DNA from: Trichobilharzia szidati
Lineage: Eukaryota > Platyhelminthes > Trematoda > Strigeidida > Schistosomatidae
Direction: 5' to 3'
Assembly (NCBI GenBank): GCA_944472155.2
Contig: OX235271.1
Coordinates: 84,209,256 to 84,273,255, forward strand
Length of the DNA: 64,000 nucleotides
Shown: piece by piece, positions 12,451-23,762 of the stretch
How the letters are laid out: every line of letters begins with the position of its first letter
How positions within the stretch are numbered: the stretch's first letter is position 1
Translations under genes and position numbers: made by a program
The notes under the pieces: generated by a model
The model's database searches: none
Told to the model about the DNA's origin: nothing
The model's input: only the letters and a program-made list of their open reading frames with translations

Positions 12451-13080
12451 ATAATGAAAATTATTGCACTAATTATATTTGGCGCGACTTAAACACATAC
12501 TCAACAAATCTAAAGCACATATATTGCAATTTCTCTCTACAATCTACGCCTCTATACATATACACTGTGACATGTAGTGAAGTGATTTTTTAACTGTTTT
12601 CCAAGTCTTTGTCAAAGTATGAGACCAAGTTGATACATTATGATAACGCCAACCGCATATCATTTCTTGACCTATCTATGGTTATGTAGTGTAGTCTAAA
12701 CTATTGGATAGGTATGTAAGCTAACTCTAAAGGTTAACATTTTCAGTACATCAGTAAAACATAGTATTCCTTCACGTTCTCGACCCCTTACGCTTCAGAA
12801 TGTCCGCCTATGTTTTTTCACTGTATTCACTTATTACATAGTGATGTGAACAAAGTGATAATAAAAATGTGAGCAGGATTACATGTCACATCCAACACGA
12901 TACTAATCAATATCTTCCGTCGTATTTGAATGATTAAACGTACCTTGATACCAAAACTCTTGTAATTTGCATATAGTTTGCTAGGCATTTCAAAATAAGA
13001 TATGATATTATTCTACCTCATTTGCCTTACTGATTTATTCCAGTTTATCAAAGGAAAGAATTTTAGATAATCTTACGTAA
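12451..13080. other. No gene recognised
   Basis: AT-rich DNA without supported features. Confidence 0.4.
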
Positions 13081-13084
13081 TAGC

Positions 13085-13320
13085 TGGGCATCAGTGGTTC
13101 AGTAGCATGATGCTCGCCAACCACGCATCCAGTTCTGCCGATGAACTCCTAAACTTCACATAGACGGTGATAAGCCCGGTAAAGAGAGAAGATTAGGTGT
13201 GAGGCTAGCAACTGTATCTCGTAAACAAAAACAAAACCACCACTACAGAACCTTCAAGCCACGAACTTAAAGCACTGTGTTTGACTCGGAACGCAAAGGA
13301 ATGAGGAAAGAAAAACGTAT
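13085..13320 (+). repeat. tRNA-derived SINE, family 3
   Basis: Decayed tRNA-like 5' part (gtggttcagtagcatgatgc, then 'gctcgccaaccacgcat'), middle block 'aagattaggtgtgaggctag' and the 3' block leading to 'aacgcaaaggaatgagg'. Same family as 14583-14835. Confidence 0.65.
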
Positions 13321-13339
13321 TAGCTGTGCAAGCTAAAAC

Positions 13340-13620
13340 ACTATCATGAAAATACGCCTCAGTGAGATCGCCAATGACACCGGCTGGTGGTCGTCAACCA
13401 ACAGAAGTTAGAATTCATAGGCCATTGGATTCCATCCCAGTGGCTGAATGAGTGACAGTGAGCTTGGTCTCGTAACCTGAAGGTTTCTGATTCGATTCCT
13501 GATGGAGTCGAGGATGAATACATCTGAGGAGTCCAAAAAACTAAGACGAAACAGCTATTCAGTATTCTCTGCTTCTCAAATGGTTCTCTAACTAATATCA
13601 CTCCATGATCAAATGAAATC
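13340..13620 (+). repeat. tRNA-derived SINE, family 1
   Basis: tRNA-like 'cccagtggctgaatgagtga' with a B-box-like 'ctgattcgattcctg', then a decayed hammerhead-like module ending 'gacgaaacagctattcagta' and a 'caaatggttctctaactaat' tail. Confidence 0.7.
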
Positions 13621-13994
13621 CCTTAAAAACCAAATCTTGAATATAGCTTTTCATTTACTTTGTATGACGAGTTACTTCATACTTATTATTCTCGTCATGG
13701 GTGGTGTTTGAAGGTATAATGAAAATCTGATTCATTGGAGAAATTTGAGCGAACCAATAGCCTGCGAATAACGAGTCCAGCTGTCTGTCACCAGCTGAAC
13801 TACAAAACTCAACTGTCAACTAAGTTGTCGTCGTTTTTCTTCGATTTCATAGTGGGCAACAACAAACTAGATATCCCCTTTTGTCAATCTTAATTATGCA
13901 GAATTAGAAGTTGTGAACTGATGTAAGAGTCTTTCAACTCATAACTACCTCGGATAATGTTAATATCTATTGGTATTCTATGAGACTAACACAG

Positions 13995-14575
13995 TTAATA
14001 TACATTTGTCAAAGGATATCACTTCTTTCACTTATCTAGGTAGCATTGTCGTAACTACAGGCGGATACCGCAGATGTAGGCGTCCAAAGGTGGATTCAAA
14101 GGCCATGACAGATATTTGGTAATCTGAAATCAGTCTGAAAACCTACTGCACTCAGTACAAGAAATAAAATTCAGATTTTCAAACACTATGTCAAGTCAGC
14201 CAGTATCTCTTTGTAGTTAAGAGACTTGGCACTCATATCACCAGGAACATTTCCAACAGACTGTAGCAGACTTTCACCAACACCTGATCAATGATAAGAT
14301 CAGATAGTCAACTAGAAAGGATAAGCGACAAGGAACTCTGGCAGAGAATTTAAGCAAGAACCTACTGTTCACTAAATATGCGAAAGAAAGTGGTGATGGA
14401 TTGGACAGAGGCTGGGAAGAATATTAAGTGACATCACATATCATGCCCTAGGTGGAACCCGAATGCAAAATGACCAGTTGGGCATAGATTAGAGGGTAAC
14501 AAAAGGTAGATAAAACTATATGGCCTATCCTAGAGCCGGCTAACGACGACAGCCGAAAACAGGATGAAATAAAGA
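13995..14575 (+). mobile_element. LINE fragment, C-terminal half
   Basis: Starts at the 'tcacttctttcacttatcta' (SFTYLG) block and runs through decayed versions of the SVLLYGSETW, TFINRCL and IGHTLRKP segments to the 3' terminus. Many stops; inactive. A family-3 SINE follows immediately. Confidence 0.65.
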
Positions 14576-14582
14576 TATGCTA

Positions 14583-14835
14583 TAAGTATAAGTGCGTTGG
14601 TGGCATAGCGGTTAGGACGCTCGCTGACTATGCACATGGTCCGGGGTTTGATCCCCGGTCACAGACGCACTCCTTTACCTCGCTAAGCCAGCAATAATGC
14701 TGGTGAAGAGGAAAGGTTGGGCATGAGGCTAGCAACCCCATCCTGTAAAAATAAAGACCACTGCTACAGAAACTTCAAGCCTCTAGCTTGAAGCCCTATG
14801 TTCCACTGGGAACGTGAAGGAATAAAAAAATAAGT
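14583..14835 (+). repeat. tRNA-derived SINE, family 3 (well preserved)
   Basis: tRNA-like head with A box-like 'tggcatagcggttaggacgc' and B box-like 'ggtttgatccccggtc', then 'cctcgctaagccagcaataa', 'ggttgggcatgaggctagca' and the 3' block 'gccctatgttccactgggaa'. That last block is nearly the same as the 3' end of the LINE family (32420-32450), as expected if the SINE uses the LINE machinery. Confidence 0.8.
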
Positions 14836-14836
14836 A

Positions 14837-15860
14837 TAAAACTTGGGCACTGTGGTAGAGTATGACTCCATTATGGATAAGATTTTACTTTGATAAATCA
14901 CACAGTGTTGTATAGTAATATTAACTGATGACGTTTCGAGCACAAACTATGGCTCATAATCATAAAAATAATTGTGAAAGTAGTAATGATAATATAAGTA
15001 AGACAGAATATAAGTCATCTACTGTTACACCATATAAAGAGGGGACATCTGAGGCCCTACGTAGGATTCTTAATAAAGCAGGAATTAGGGTGGCATTCAA
15101 ACCTACAAACTCACTCAGAGACAAGCTCTGTAGGCTAAAAGACCCGGTGGATCCAATTAAACAAAATAATATAATTTAAAAAAATACTCTGCAATGACTG
15201 AGTTATGTTGACTACATAGGTCAAACTAGTAAATTGTGGGTAATCAGATTGTCGGAACATAAGAATTTAGCTAAAGGAAGAATGGTTGGCCCCGAGAAGA
15301 TAAGTAATTTAGAAAAAAGCTCAGCGATTACACTACATGCATTAACACAAAACCACATAATAGGGTGAAAGAGGGTTAAGATTCTAAGAAGTAATCTATG
15401 TAGGTGGAGGGAGAGAGATTGATTACTGAATCCTGGTTCATTGAGTCTACACCCAACAAATGCAACAGAAATGACTCAATGCAAATACCAGAAATATGGA
15501 AGATATTATTACCGGCAGTCAAATCAGAAGAGAATAATAAATAATCTTAATATTCTATTTCAATTCAAACACATCACAACATTTTAAGTTATTATGACTA
15601 TAGAAACACTCGTCTTATTTCCCATCTAATTGTACTTGATCAACAACACTCATATTATTATCTCTGAATGTACATTATCTCATATTGATTTTTATTTAAA
15701 TATCTAGTCTATTCCAAACATGTATATAAAAGAAGGAAAAAGTTGTGTCAGTAACTTGATATGCTTATGAACAATAGTTTGTGCTCGAAACGTGGTCATC
15801 AGTTAATGTTACTGTATAACACTCTGTGACATATCAAAGTAAAATCTTACCCATAATGAA
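14837..15860 (+). mobile_element. Penelope-like element, decayed
   Basis: Coding remnants read GIRVAFKPTNSLRDKLCRLK followed, after a frame break, by YVDYIGQTSK and RLSEHKNLAKG. These are the linker and GIY-YIG endonuclease start of Penelope-like elements. It is bounded by terminal blocks in inverted orientation (14837-14945 and 15775-15860, the latter carrying 'gtgctcgaaacgtggtcatc'). Stops and indels make it inactive. Confidence 0.7.
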
Positions 15861-15979
15861 GATATGCTGTTGAAACCGTATGTCCCAATCAGAATCTAAG
15901 GGAATTATAATATTACATAATACATATATATATATATATATATTTACACGAATAATAAACTTTTATACTTTACACATTA
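15861..15979. other. AT-rich spacer with AT microsatellite
   Basis: Includes an (AT)n run at about 15925-15943 just 3' of the Rpp14-like coding exon. Confidence 0.5.
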
Positions 15980-16594
15980 TCATTTCAGATTATAAAATAC
16001 AGGTATACATGATAGATTAAATAATGAATTAGAAACTGATATAACATCTGCATAGAATTTTAATGAATTATTGTAACATTTTAAATTTATTGATTCACCG
16101 CCAAGCAGTGTGTTGATAAATTCTTCACCGGCTAAATCATTTGTCATAAAACTTAATGCTGCTATTACCTTTTCTACATTATTAAATGGTACAGCTAGTA
16201 TAATAGACCATGAACGAATTGATGATTGATAACTGTTATTATTATTATTTTTATTATTACTGTTATCATCTTGTCGGCAGAATAATAAATCATAATATAG
16301 TACTGGTAGACCAGAGAAATGACCAAATAAATCTTTTATTGTACTGTCGATAGCTTGTCGAATAGCAAAGCATAATTCAGTTGTCGTGAGTGGAGAGTTG
16401 ATATTCAATGGTTGTTTATCTGCGCTGATAATGCAAAAACGTGTATAAATGTAGTGTAGATTATCCAGAGAGCATAAACGTTTCTCATTTTGAATTCTTC
16501 TCCTGGAAGCAGCTTCACTTTTCTTGACATCATCACTATCATCAGCAAGACTGAGAACACCGTCTCTGGATAGAGTTAAGCTGACTTCATGAAA
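15980..16594 (-). CDS. RNase P/MRP subunit Rpp14/Pop5-like protein, main or only coding exon
   Basis: About 205 residues open to a TGA at 15980-15982. The central part reads LCFAIRQAIDSTIKDLFGHF and then LPVLYYDLLFCRQ, and a later part reads WSIILAVPFNNVEKVIAALS. This resembles Rpp14/Pop5, small protein subunits that bind the RNA of RNase P and RNase MRP in tRNA and rRNA processing; the best anchor is the VKDLFG-like segment followed by the LP...D...Y/F strand. An Asn-rich insert (about residues 113-122) sits between two predicted strands. The protein is longer than human Rpp14 (124 residues). A 3' splice site (TTTTAG) lies directly before the first ATG at 16592, so there may be an upstream exon or a 5' UTR intron; I could not place one in phase. 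Identification is by eye and moderate. Confidence 0.55.
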   Translation of the reverse strand, partial: FHEVSLTLSRDGVLSLADDSDDVKKSEAASRRRIQNEKRLCSLDNLHYIYTRFCIISADKQPLNINSPLTTTELCFAIRQAIDSTIKDLFGHFSGLPVLYYDLLFCRQDDNSNNKNNNNNSYQSSIRSWSIILAVPFNNVEKVIAALSFMTNDLAGEEFINTLLGGESINLKCYNNSLKFYADVISVSNSLFNLSCIPVFYNLK

Positions 16595-17929
16595 CATGTC
16601 TAAAAGTAAATTATTTGTAAATAAATAAGATTAAATAAAATTGATATTAGATTATGAGAATAGCCATTATAAGGGTATAAGTACTAAGACTATGTGTGTA
16701 TAAGGCTTACCTTAGACCTACAACAAATGTCAAGCTTTGAAGTATTCGCTCTAGATCACTTTGCTTTATGGTAAGATAAATTTCCAAAAGATTTTTCCCA
16801 AGTTTGATCGTGGATTGATATCAGTCAGAAAACCGCTGAGAACCAGTGAGTACTAGACAGCTGTTTCTTCCTAGTTCGGGACTCTTCAGCTAAGATCAAA
16901 CAGCCGCTAATACTCCCTGATTTCCTAACTGACATCAATGCATCATCAGACTTGAGATAAATCGAATTCCTACACACCACCTTTTGAAAATTAATCTGAT
17001 GCTCACTTGTGACGGATTACAGAACGAAATTGCCTAGATTTTTAGGGGGAAGTCGTAACAAGTGGGGTTCCCCAGGTCGGGGGTAAGGACAAATGCTCGT
17101 CGATGATATTGACTGACGGTGGTGCTAAGAAAATCGCGAACTGAAAGAAGTGCCAACTAGAACGAAACCTAGGTCCAAGGTTTCCTGCCGATTGCCTCCA
17201 ACCATCTAATATCATTTGCGAAATTTCTCTGTCCACCACAACAACTGATCTAAAAGGTTATATGTGTTGCAGAAAGTTAAGTCAGACAACTTAAAGCAAC
17301 AGAGAACCAACCAATATCATAAAATAGATTTATTGCAACAAACAAAAGTGATCTGATCACTAAAAGGGTTAAATAAGATGCGCATAGATTCACAGGATTA
17401 AATTCTGTCCATTATTATTTGTTTCGAGTGTGCAGCATAGTGGACTTCAGTAGCATATCTTCATTAAATGTGATTTTCTGCCATGATTATCAGACGGTTT
17501 CACGAATGTTCACAAATTTTCATTTCACCTCCTTTGCCCACCTAAATTGTTCACTTCCCATTCTAGGGCTTAGTTTGTGGTTCTATCCATAGACTAGTGT
17601 AAACCCCAAAGACGGGTTTACAATTTACACTTTAATGGTTTAAATGTCATCAATGGAGCAAATACTGCACTAAGAGCTCTTGCATTCTTTGAATCTTATG
17701 TGATATTAGATGTGAAATAACCTTTTCCTTCAACATATTACATCGTGATTTCAGTAGCGGACAACAGTGTTGTTTCACTTTTTTAAACCAATTTTCATCT
17801 TATTCCCTTTTTCCTATAACATTTTGTAACCTTTGGTTGTATGATTCTTATTTCTTTGTTTCCAGTTTTGTTGTTTATTCAGTAGGCGCAGACATGAAAT
17901 GTAAGCACTGAGACTATTTTTTTCTATTC
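16595..17929. other. No further gene recognised; SINE piece
   Basis: A family-1 SINE piece on the minus strand lies at about 16790-16945 (plus-strand reading 'tactagacagctgtttcttc'). The rest is AT-rich without supported features. Confidence 0.45.
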
Positions 17930-18145
17930 CTTTACTTTCCTAGTGGAACATAGGGCAGTTTCGGTAGCAATGGTATTTATTTTTACGGGATGCGGTAGCT
18001 AGCCCCATGCCTAACCTTCCCTCTTCACCAGTCTTATTACTGGCTTAGCGAGATAAAGGAGAGCGTCGGCCGGGGATTGAACCCCGAACCACACAAGGCG
18101 TGGTTGGCGAGCATTCTACCGCTGTGCCACTGACTACTGGGAGAT
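17930..18145 (-). repeat. tRNA-derived SINE, family 3
   Basis: Reverse orientation: the 3' block 'ctttcctagtggaacatagg' first, then 'ttactggcttagcgag' and the tRNA-like head with B-box-like 'ggggattgaaccccg'. Similar to 48975-49190. Confidence 0.7.
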
Positions 18146-18705
18146 ATTGCCTTACTTAAATAATGTACCACAAACTGACTCTACTTTTTCACATGCTCCT
18201 GTAGACCCGAATACATTGGACGTTATAGGCATGTTCTCCAGAAATGCAAGTATAGGATGATAAAGTCTTACATTTATGAACGCCTTGTAGAGTCAGGTCA
18301 TTCATCCCTATGAAATGTATCCTTTAAAGGTATCTACATGTCCAAATTCAGTAACTCTAAAAGTTGACGTTTTCTCCAATAATGTGTAGCCCAAGCTCAT
18401 GGATAAATACCTAAGGTATGTATTGGAATACATTTTGTTAAACCTCATTCTTTACCTAACTTATAGTAATATTCTTTCTATTCTATTTTATATTTTACCA
18501 CTTGATTTCATCCTACTTCACATCATCTTCACCTTCTCTGTTGTGATCATCATCGTACTTAAAGTATCTTGACAACAATTGGCAAACTTTTAAAATCTTA
18601 CTACCAGTTCACCTATTTAGTAACCTTTAAGAGTTTTGTAACCCACCCAGTTAAACATCGTGTTAATTATCTTTATGTTTATCATATGTATATTGATCCA
18701 GTGAA
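18146..18705. other. No gene recognised
   Basis: AT-rich DNA between a SINE and the Penelope-like element. Confidence 0.4.
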
Positions 18706-20480
18706 TTTTGGTGTGGTTGTGTTCTCTGAGCTGGATGGTTTGGTTGCGAAGCTTTCATTGCTCTACTGAGCAACATCTTCAGCGCATACTTCGATGTGAA
18801 GTGAGCTTTTAGAATTCTCTATGAGTTTATTAGTCATCTCTTCTAGTAACCTTGAACGTGATTGGTTGTTTTCGTGTGACATTTCACCCCCTATTTTGCT
18901 TGTCTCGGTGCTGGCTGCTTCTTTGGTCTGAATGTCGTTAGTCATTCCTTCTGCTAACCTTGAACGTGATTGGTTGTTTTTGTGTGACTTCTCACTTTCT
19001 AGTTCACTTGTTTTGGTGTTGACTGTTTCCTTGACCTGAAGTTTGACTTTGTTTTTGTGTGAATTTCTTCGTATGGATTGGTATATTTTGTCAATCTCTA
19101 TGTGTCTATTGATTGCTGATTCATTTGAATACCAGGCCTCTAGGAATTCTCTGGCATTTTTGCAGTTCCCTTTGTCTAAGATTTGAACATTGTCCCAGTC
19201 GAATTGGTGCCCGTGGTTGTCTGCATGTAGTGATATGAGGGAGTGTATGTCGTGTCTTTTGACAGCTAGTTTGTGTTCGTGAATGCGAAGACGAAGAGGG
19301 CGTCCACTTTGACCAACGACATCAAATTCACAAGAGAAGAAGAATATGAAAACAAAATCCCATTTTTAGACGTCTTAATCAAACGAACAACTACAGGAAA
19401 ATTAGAAACCCAAGTATACAGAAAACCAACGCACACGGATCAAATACTCAATTACAACAGTAACAACCCAACATCACACAAAATTAGCTGCATACGTACA
19501 TTGTTCAAGAGAGCCAGGAATCATTGCAGCACTCCCGCCTTGAGGAAAATTGAAGAAAATCATCTTGTGGACGTCTTCCAAAGAAATGGATACCCACGAA
19601 ACTTCATCAAAAGACATCTACCCCCAGCTCAACCAACCAAACCAAAGGCCACCAGCGAAAACACAAAGAAAGTCGTCCTACCATATATAAAAGATATCTC
19701 CGAAATCACTGCAAGACTATTCAAACCTTTTGGAATCGATGTCGCTCATAAACCAACAAAGTCACTACACTCAGTTCTATGTAAACCAAAGGACTCAACG
19801 GCAAAAGAAGACAAAACTAACGTCATCTACAAGATAAGTTGCAACGACTGCGACAAACATTACATTGGTCAAAGTGGACGCCCTCTTCGTCTTCGCATTC
19901 ACGAACACAAACTAGCTGTCAAAAGACACGACATACACTCCCTCATATCACTACATGCAGACAACCACGGGCACCAATTCGACTGGGACAATGTTCAAAT
20001 CTTAGACAAAGGGAACTGCAAAAATGCCAGAGAATTCCTAGAGGCCTGGTATTCAAATGAATCAGCAATCAATAGACACATAGAGATTGACAAAATATAC
20101 CAATCCATACGAAGAAATTCACACAAAAACAAAGTCAAACTTCAGGTCAAGGAAACAGTCAACACCAAAACAAGTGAACTAGAAAGTGAGAAGTCACACA
20201 AAAACAACCAATCACGTTCAAGGTTAGCAGAAGGAATGACTAACGACATTCAGACCAAAGAAGCAGCCAGCACCGAGACAAGCAAACTAGGGGGTGAAAT
20301 GTCACACGAAAACAACCAATCACGTTCAAGGTTACTAGAAGAGATGACTAATAAACTCATAGAGAATTCTAAAAGCTCACTTCACATCGAAGTATGCGCT
20401 GAAGATGTTGCTCAGTAGAGCAATGAAAGCTTCGCAACCAAACCATCCAGCTCAGAGAACACAACCACACCAAAATCATC
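18706..20480 (+). mobile_element. Penelope-like element with large inverted arms
   Basis: The right part (19315-20418) is coding. The end of the RT-related region reads IPFLDVLIKRTTTGKLETQV then YRKPTHTDQILNY, a linker follows, and then a GIY-YIG endonuclease reads NVIYKISCNDCDKHYIGQSG followed by RLRIHEHKLAVK and EFLEAWYSNESAINRH. The C-terminus holds two copies of an NNQSRSRL..(E/G)MTN peptide. The left part (18706-19314) is an almost exact inverted copy of 19866-20480, covering the endonuclease and the C-terminus. The RT catalytic core is absent, so this is a 5'-truncated copy. Penelope-like elements are known for inverted or tandem partial copies. Confidence 0.85.
19273..20418 (+). CDS. 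Penelope-like element polyprotein fragment (RT end plus GIY-YIG endonuclease)
   Basis: The open frame is 381 codons, but the first 14 or so residues come from the inverted left arm, so its ATG is not the original start. Genuine element sequence begins at about 19315 with the end of the RT domain (FLDV, YRKPTHTDQ). The GIY-YIG nuclease spans roughly residues 185-285, with YKISCNDCDKHYIGQSG as the catalytic start and the Glu and Asn of EFLEAWYSNE near its end. It would nick target DNA during retrotransposition in a complete element. The frame is intact, which suggests a fairly recent insertion. Confidence 0.8.
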   Translation: MFVNAKTKRASTLTNDIKFTREEEYENKIPFLDVLIKRTTTGKLETQVYRKPTHTDQILNYNSNNPTSHKISCIRTLFKRARNHCSTPALRKIEENHLVDVFQRNGYPRNFIKRHLPPAQPTKPKATSENTKKVVLPYIKDISEITARLFKPFGIDVAHKPTKSLHSVLCKPKDSTAKEDKTNVIYKISCNDCDKHYIGQSGRPLRLRIHEHKLAVKRHDIHSLISLHADNHGHQFDWDNVQILDKGNCKNAREFLEAWYSNESAINRHIEIDKIYQSIRRNSHKNKVKLQVKETVNTKTSELESEKSHKNNQSRSRLAEGMTNDIQTKEAASTETSKLGGEMSHENNQSRSRLLEEMTNKLIENSKSSLHIEVCAEDVAQ

Positions 20481-20845
20481 CACCTGAGCTACAAATCTTC
20501 TCTATTAGATCCAGTGAATTCTCGGTGCCATTTATGCCTTTTGCCGTAATATAAATACAAATGTACAACTTGAGAATAAGAGTTATCAAAAAGAAATATT
20601 TCTTTGCTGAACAAAAACCTGTGTTTTTTCTAAACACATTAACAAACTAGTTTTTAATGCCGTCGTATTCTCTAAGCTAGGTGATTTAACTGCGAAGCTT
20701 CCAGTATCGTCTTTCTAAACAACTTCATATTAAATTCTGCGCTGAAAACTTTTGTCTGAAAAGATAATGAAACCATCTAGTTCACAAAAACAAAAATAAC
20801 ACAACCACATTAAAATCATTCACCTAAGCTACAAATCGTCTCATA
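20481..20845. repeat. Penelope-type terminal fragments
   Basis: Sequence after the element, plus a decayed inverted terminus at 20640-20830 ('cgtcgtattctctaagctag', 'gatttaactgcgaagcttcc') comparable to 18715-18790 and 62120-62225. Confidence 0.5.
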
Positions 20846-21065
20846 TTATCTAATGACTAGCTTTTATCCGATCCCAAATAGCTCACTGGTAACATCTCTG
20901 ACTGAAGCCTTGGATGACACGAATCTAAGAGGTGACATTGGTTGCTTCAAGTCTTAGTGAGTTGGTGGTTCAGGAGTAGAAAGCTCGCCAACTACACCTT
21001 ACGTGATCTAGGTTCGACTCCCAGTTGATACACTCCTATACTCCTTTTAGTCAGTAAATTAGGAA

Positions 21066-21255
21066 ATTTTTGATTATAGCTTGAAACCACACAGTATTTT
21101 TGGTACAAGTATGGAATTTTCAGCATGTGATACTGGTAGCCCAAATTTTGCAGGGCGACCATAGATATCAGGTGTGCGTCGGCAGGGGATCGAACCCCAA
21201 ACCACTTGCATGGTCGGCGAGAGTCCTAACCACTGTGCTACCGACGCACAGTTGA
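21066..21255 (-). repeat. tRNA-derived SINE, family 2
   Basis: Plus-strand reading starts 'gattatagcttgaaaccaca', 'ttttggtacaagtatggaat' and ends in a tRNA-like head with 'ggggatcgaaccccaaacca' and 'ctaaccactgtgctaccgac'. Other copies are at 31165-31350, 47533-47715 and 56645-56815. Confidence 0.75.
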
Positions 21256-21640
21256 CCATGAAGCCAGCAATCACACCCTTTGAAGATGAACACCACCACT
21301 CTACTGGAACTTCAAAGCTACAACTTGAAGCACCACGTTCCATTCAAAGCACAGAGGAATAAGAGAAATTGAAAAGTTTTGTCCATCCAGTTGAACAGGT
21401 TTGAAATAAATTATTACCACTAGATCTAGTCTAGGTTCGAAGAAAATTTTTTTCGAACCTCCCAACCTTCCTTACTACTGAATAAGAGAGATTTAGGAGT
21501 ATGCGTCGGCGGGAAACCGAACTTTAGACTAATTAAGTCGTGGTTGTCGAGCATTCCTACCACCGGAACATTGACACATAAGCTTGGCGGAAAGATGAAC
21601 AATTTTTGAGGTAGTAGACACAATTTCTACTCAAATAAGA
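21256..21640. repeat. Mixed SINE tail and decayed family-3 SINE
   Basis: 21256-21360 carries a family-3 type 3' block ('gaacttcaaagctacaactt', 'gttccattcaaagcac'). 21430-21580 is a decayed minus-strand family-3 head ('taggagtatgcgtcggcggg'). Confidence 0.5.
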
Positions 21641-23762
21641 GTAAAGTAGTTAAAAGAAACAAACAAAAACACGCAAACACACAAATTCAAAAACATTTCA
21701 TCAGAAGGCTGTGTCAAAATGAACATTTATTATTATCATGATTATTTAAAGCAAAGGAAAAGCATGAAATAAAGAAATTAATTAGTAAAACACTGATTAG
21801 TTAGTTATTTTAGTTACTTAGTGAATAATTATTATTAATCAAAACAAACAAAAAAAGAAATGAAAATAAATGACAATATTATTATTACTATTATTATTAT
21901 AATGATTATGACAAAGCAAACATGGTAAAAATGGCAGAAGAGTAACACTCACAGACAAACGCACACACACACACGCACGCACTGAATAATTGACCAATCA
22001 AAAGAGAAAAATAACAAAACAGAACAAAACAAAAAATTCAATGACAATAGTGTCAGTATTGCAACGGTGAAAAGGATTTGTGTTCAGTTTTACCAACTAG
22101 CTAGCTAGCTGGTAGTAAAAACCAGAACAGAACAAAAGCTTGCATAATAAAATGGCTAAAGGTATATTAAATAAATCAAGGGGGGAGGAAGCAAGAGGGG
22201 TACGTGTGGTGGTGGTGTTGGCAGTAGGGGTACGCGGGTAGGGGTGTTAGGGTGTATGAAACCTATTGCTTTATTTTTATTTTGGTGTATATTGGTGTTT
22301 AAACTTAGTCATTTCGTCGACTTTTGCGGACCAACTTATGTTGAACACTGGATTGTTTGTCTCCCGATTCAATAACACACACACCTATGCATGAATCAGT
22401 CATTCCAAGCACGCGATGAGTCCTTTTCTAAAACACAGGACAATGGTAACTAGATGTACGAATAGGTTTTCAATATGAGGGATAAAACTCCCCACCTAGA
22501 AACAAATAAAAGAAGTACTACTTTTGCATGAAGTTAGTAGTAGTAGTGGTAGGAGTCATTTTTTAAAACAATTTCAAGGATTGTCAGCACAACAAAAACA
22601 TACTACTCATTAAAAGTTTGTTAGTAGTAGTATCGGTTAGGTAAGGTTATTTGATGGATATAGCCAATGTTTATTGCTGCCACATTGTATGATGTATGAG
22701 ACAATAGCATATAATTCGTTGTTGACAATTACTTCTTTTATAGTTCACATTTATATACTTTTCGAAAATAACATTTCACTATAAGCATTTAATAAAGGAG
22801 AAAAGGCCAAAAGGTCAAAACGAGTTGAAAAGATTAATTTTTGCAGAAATATTAGAGTAAAGAAGTTAACGATAAGTTTTCATAAGGAAACCAGGTGTGT
22901 GTGGGGGGAGGGGAAACAAATAAGTGTATATGTGAAATTAAAATGCACTAAGATAATTTTTCTTGTCTTGTTTATAAGTAAGTATAGAAGTTATGCATTT
23001 GTGATAAAAAAACAAACAGATAAAAGAAACTATGGTAACAATGAAGATAATCAAACGTCATCCATACACTCGAACACCTATTGGACACAATAAATAAACG
23101 AAGAATACTGACAACATTAAACGGGGAGACAACAAATACTGTTTTCAGATAGAATTTCAGTAGAATTTCTCAAAAATGCTTAAGAAGTTCTGAAAAAGTC
23201 AATTGCAAACAGGGTGTTTTTCAGGGTGTTGTATATTGGCAGCGGTGGTGTACACAGGAGTGATGAACAAGTCATTAAGGTGGTCAATGAATGCTGTAAT
23301 AAGCCAACAGTTGTTGTAGTATGTTATTGAATATATCATATAACGAATAAAACACAATTAGCTATGATGAATTCAACATTACTAAAGCAGCAAATAAAGC
23401 CAATATTATATTATAAATAAAATTAAAAAAGAAATGAAATCATTATGTGATATTATAAAGCAATGCAATGAATAAAATAAATTAGTATAAGCAATGAGAG
23501 GAAATAATCACACAGTCACACACACAAATGACAAGATGACAGCAAGAGACATTGATTAAGCAAATTGATAAAAAGTACTAAAGATAAAGAGAGAGAGAGC
23601 ACACACACACAAACGCACAATGATGCGTATTCATGCTAAACCACCAGCGACAACAGACAAATTTCAGCGTTGCCTTCAACAAAGGCTGATACACCACTGA
23701 TAAATAACCATTTCAACCTTGTAAATATTATGTATGTATGTATGTATGTTGATTGCATTGGC
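21641..23762 (-). other. Probable 3' UTR and downstream flank of the MAM-like receptor gene
   Basis: Two kilobases with almost no recognisable mobile elements, unlike its surroundings, directly downstream of the stop codon at 23763. It holds CA, TGTA and GA simple repeats. Minus-strand AATAAA signals lie at about 22667-22672 and 22270-22275, so the transcript may end in this area. Inference from position; no transcript evidence. Confidence 0.4.

Noticed and set aside
16709..16790. Possible upstream exon of the Rpp14-like gene (strong GTAAGC donor, open KQSDLERILQSLTFVV)
   Set aside because: Its phase does not fit the exon at 16594 (immediate stop after joining), and it borders a SINE piece.
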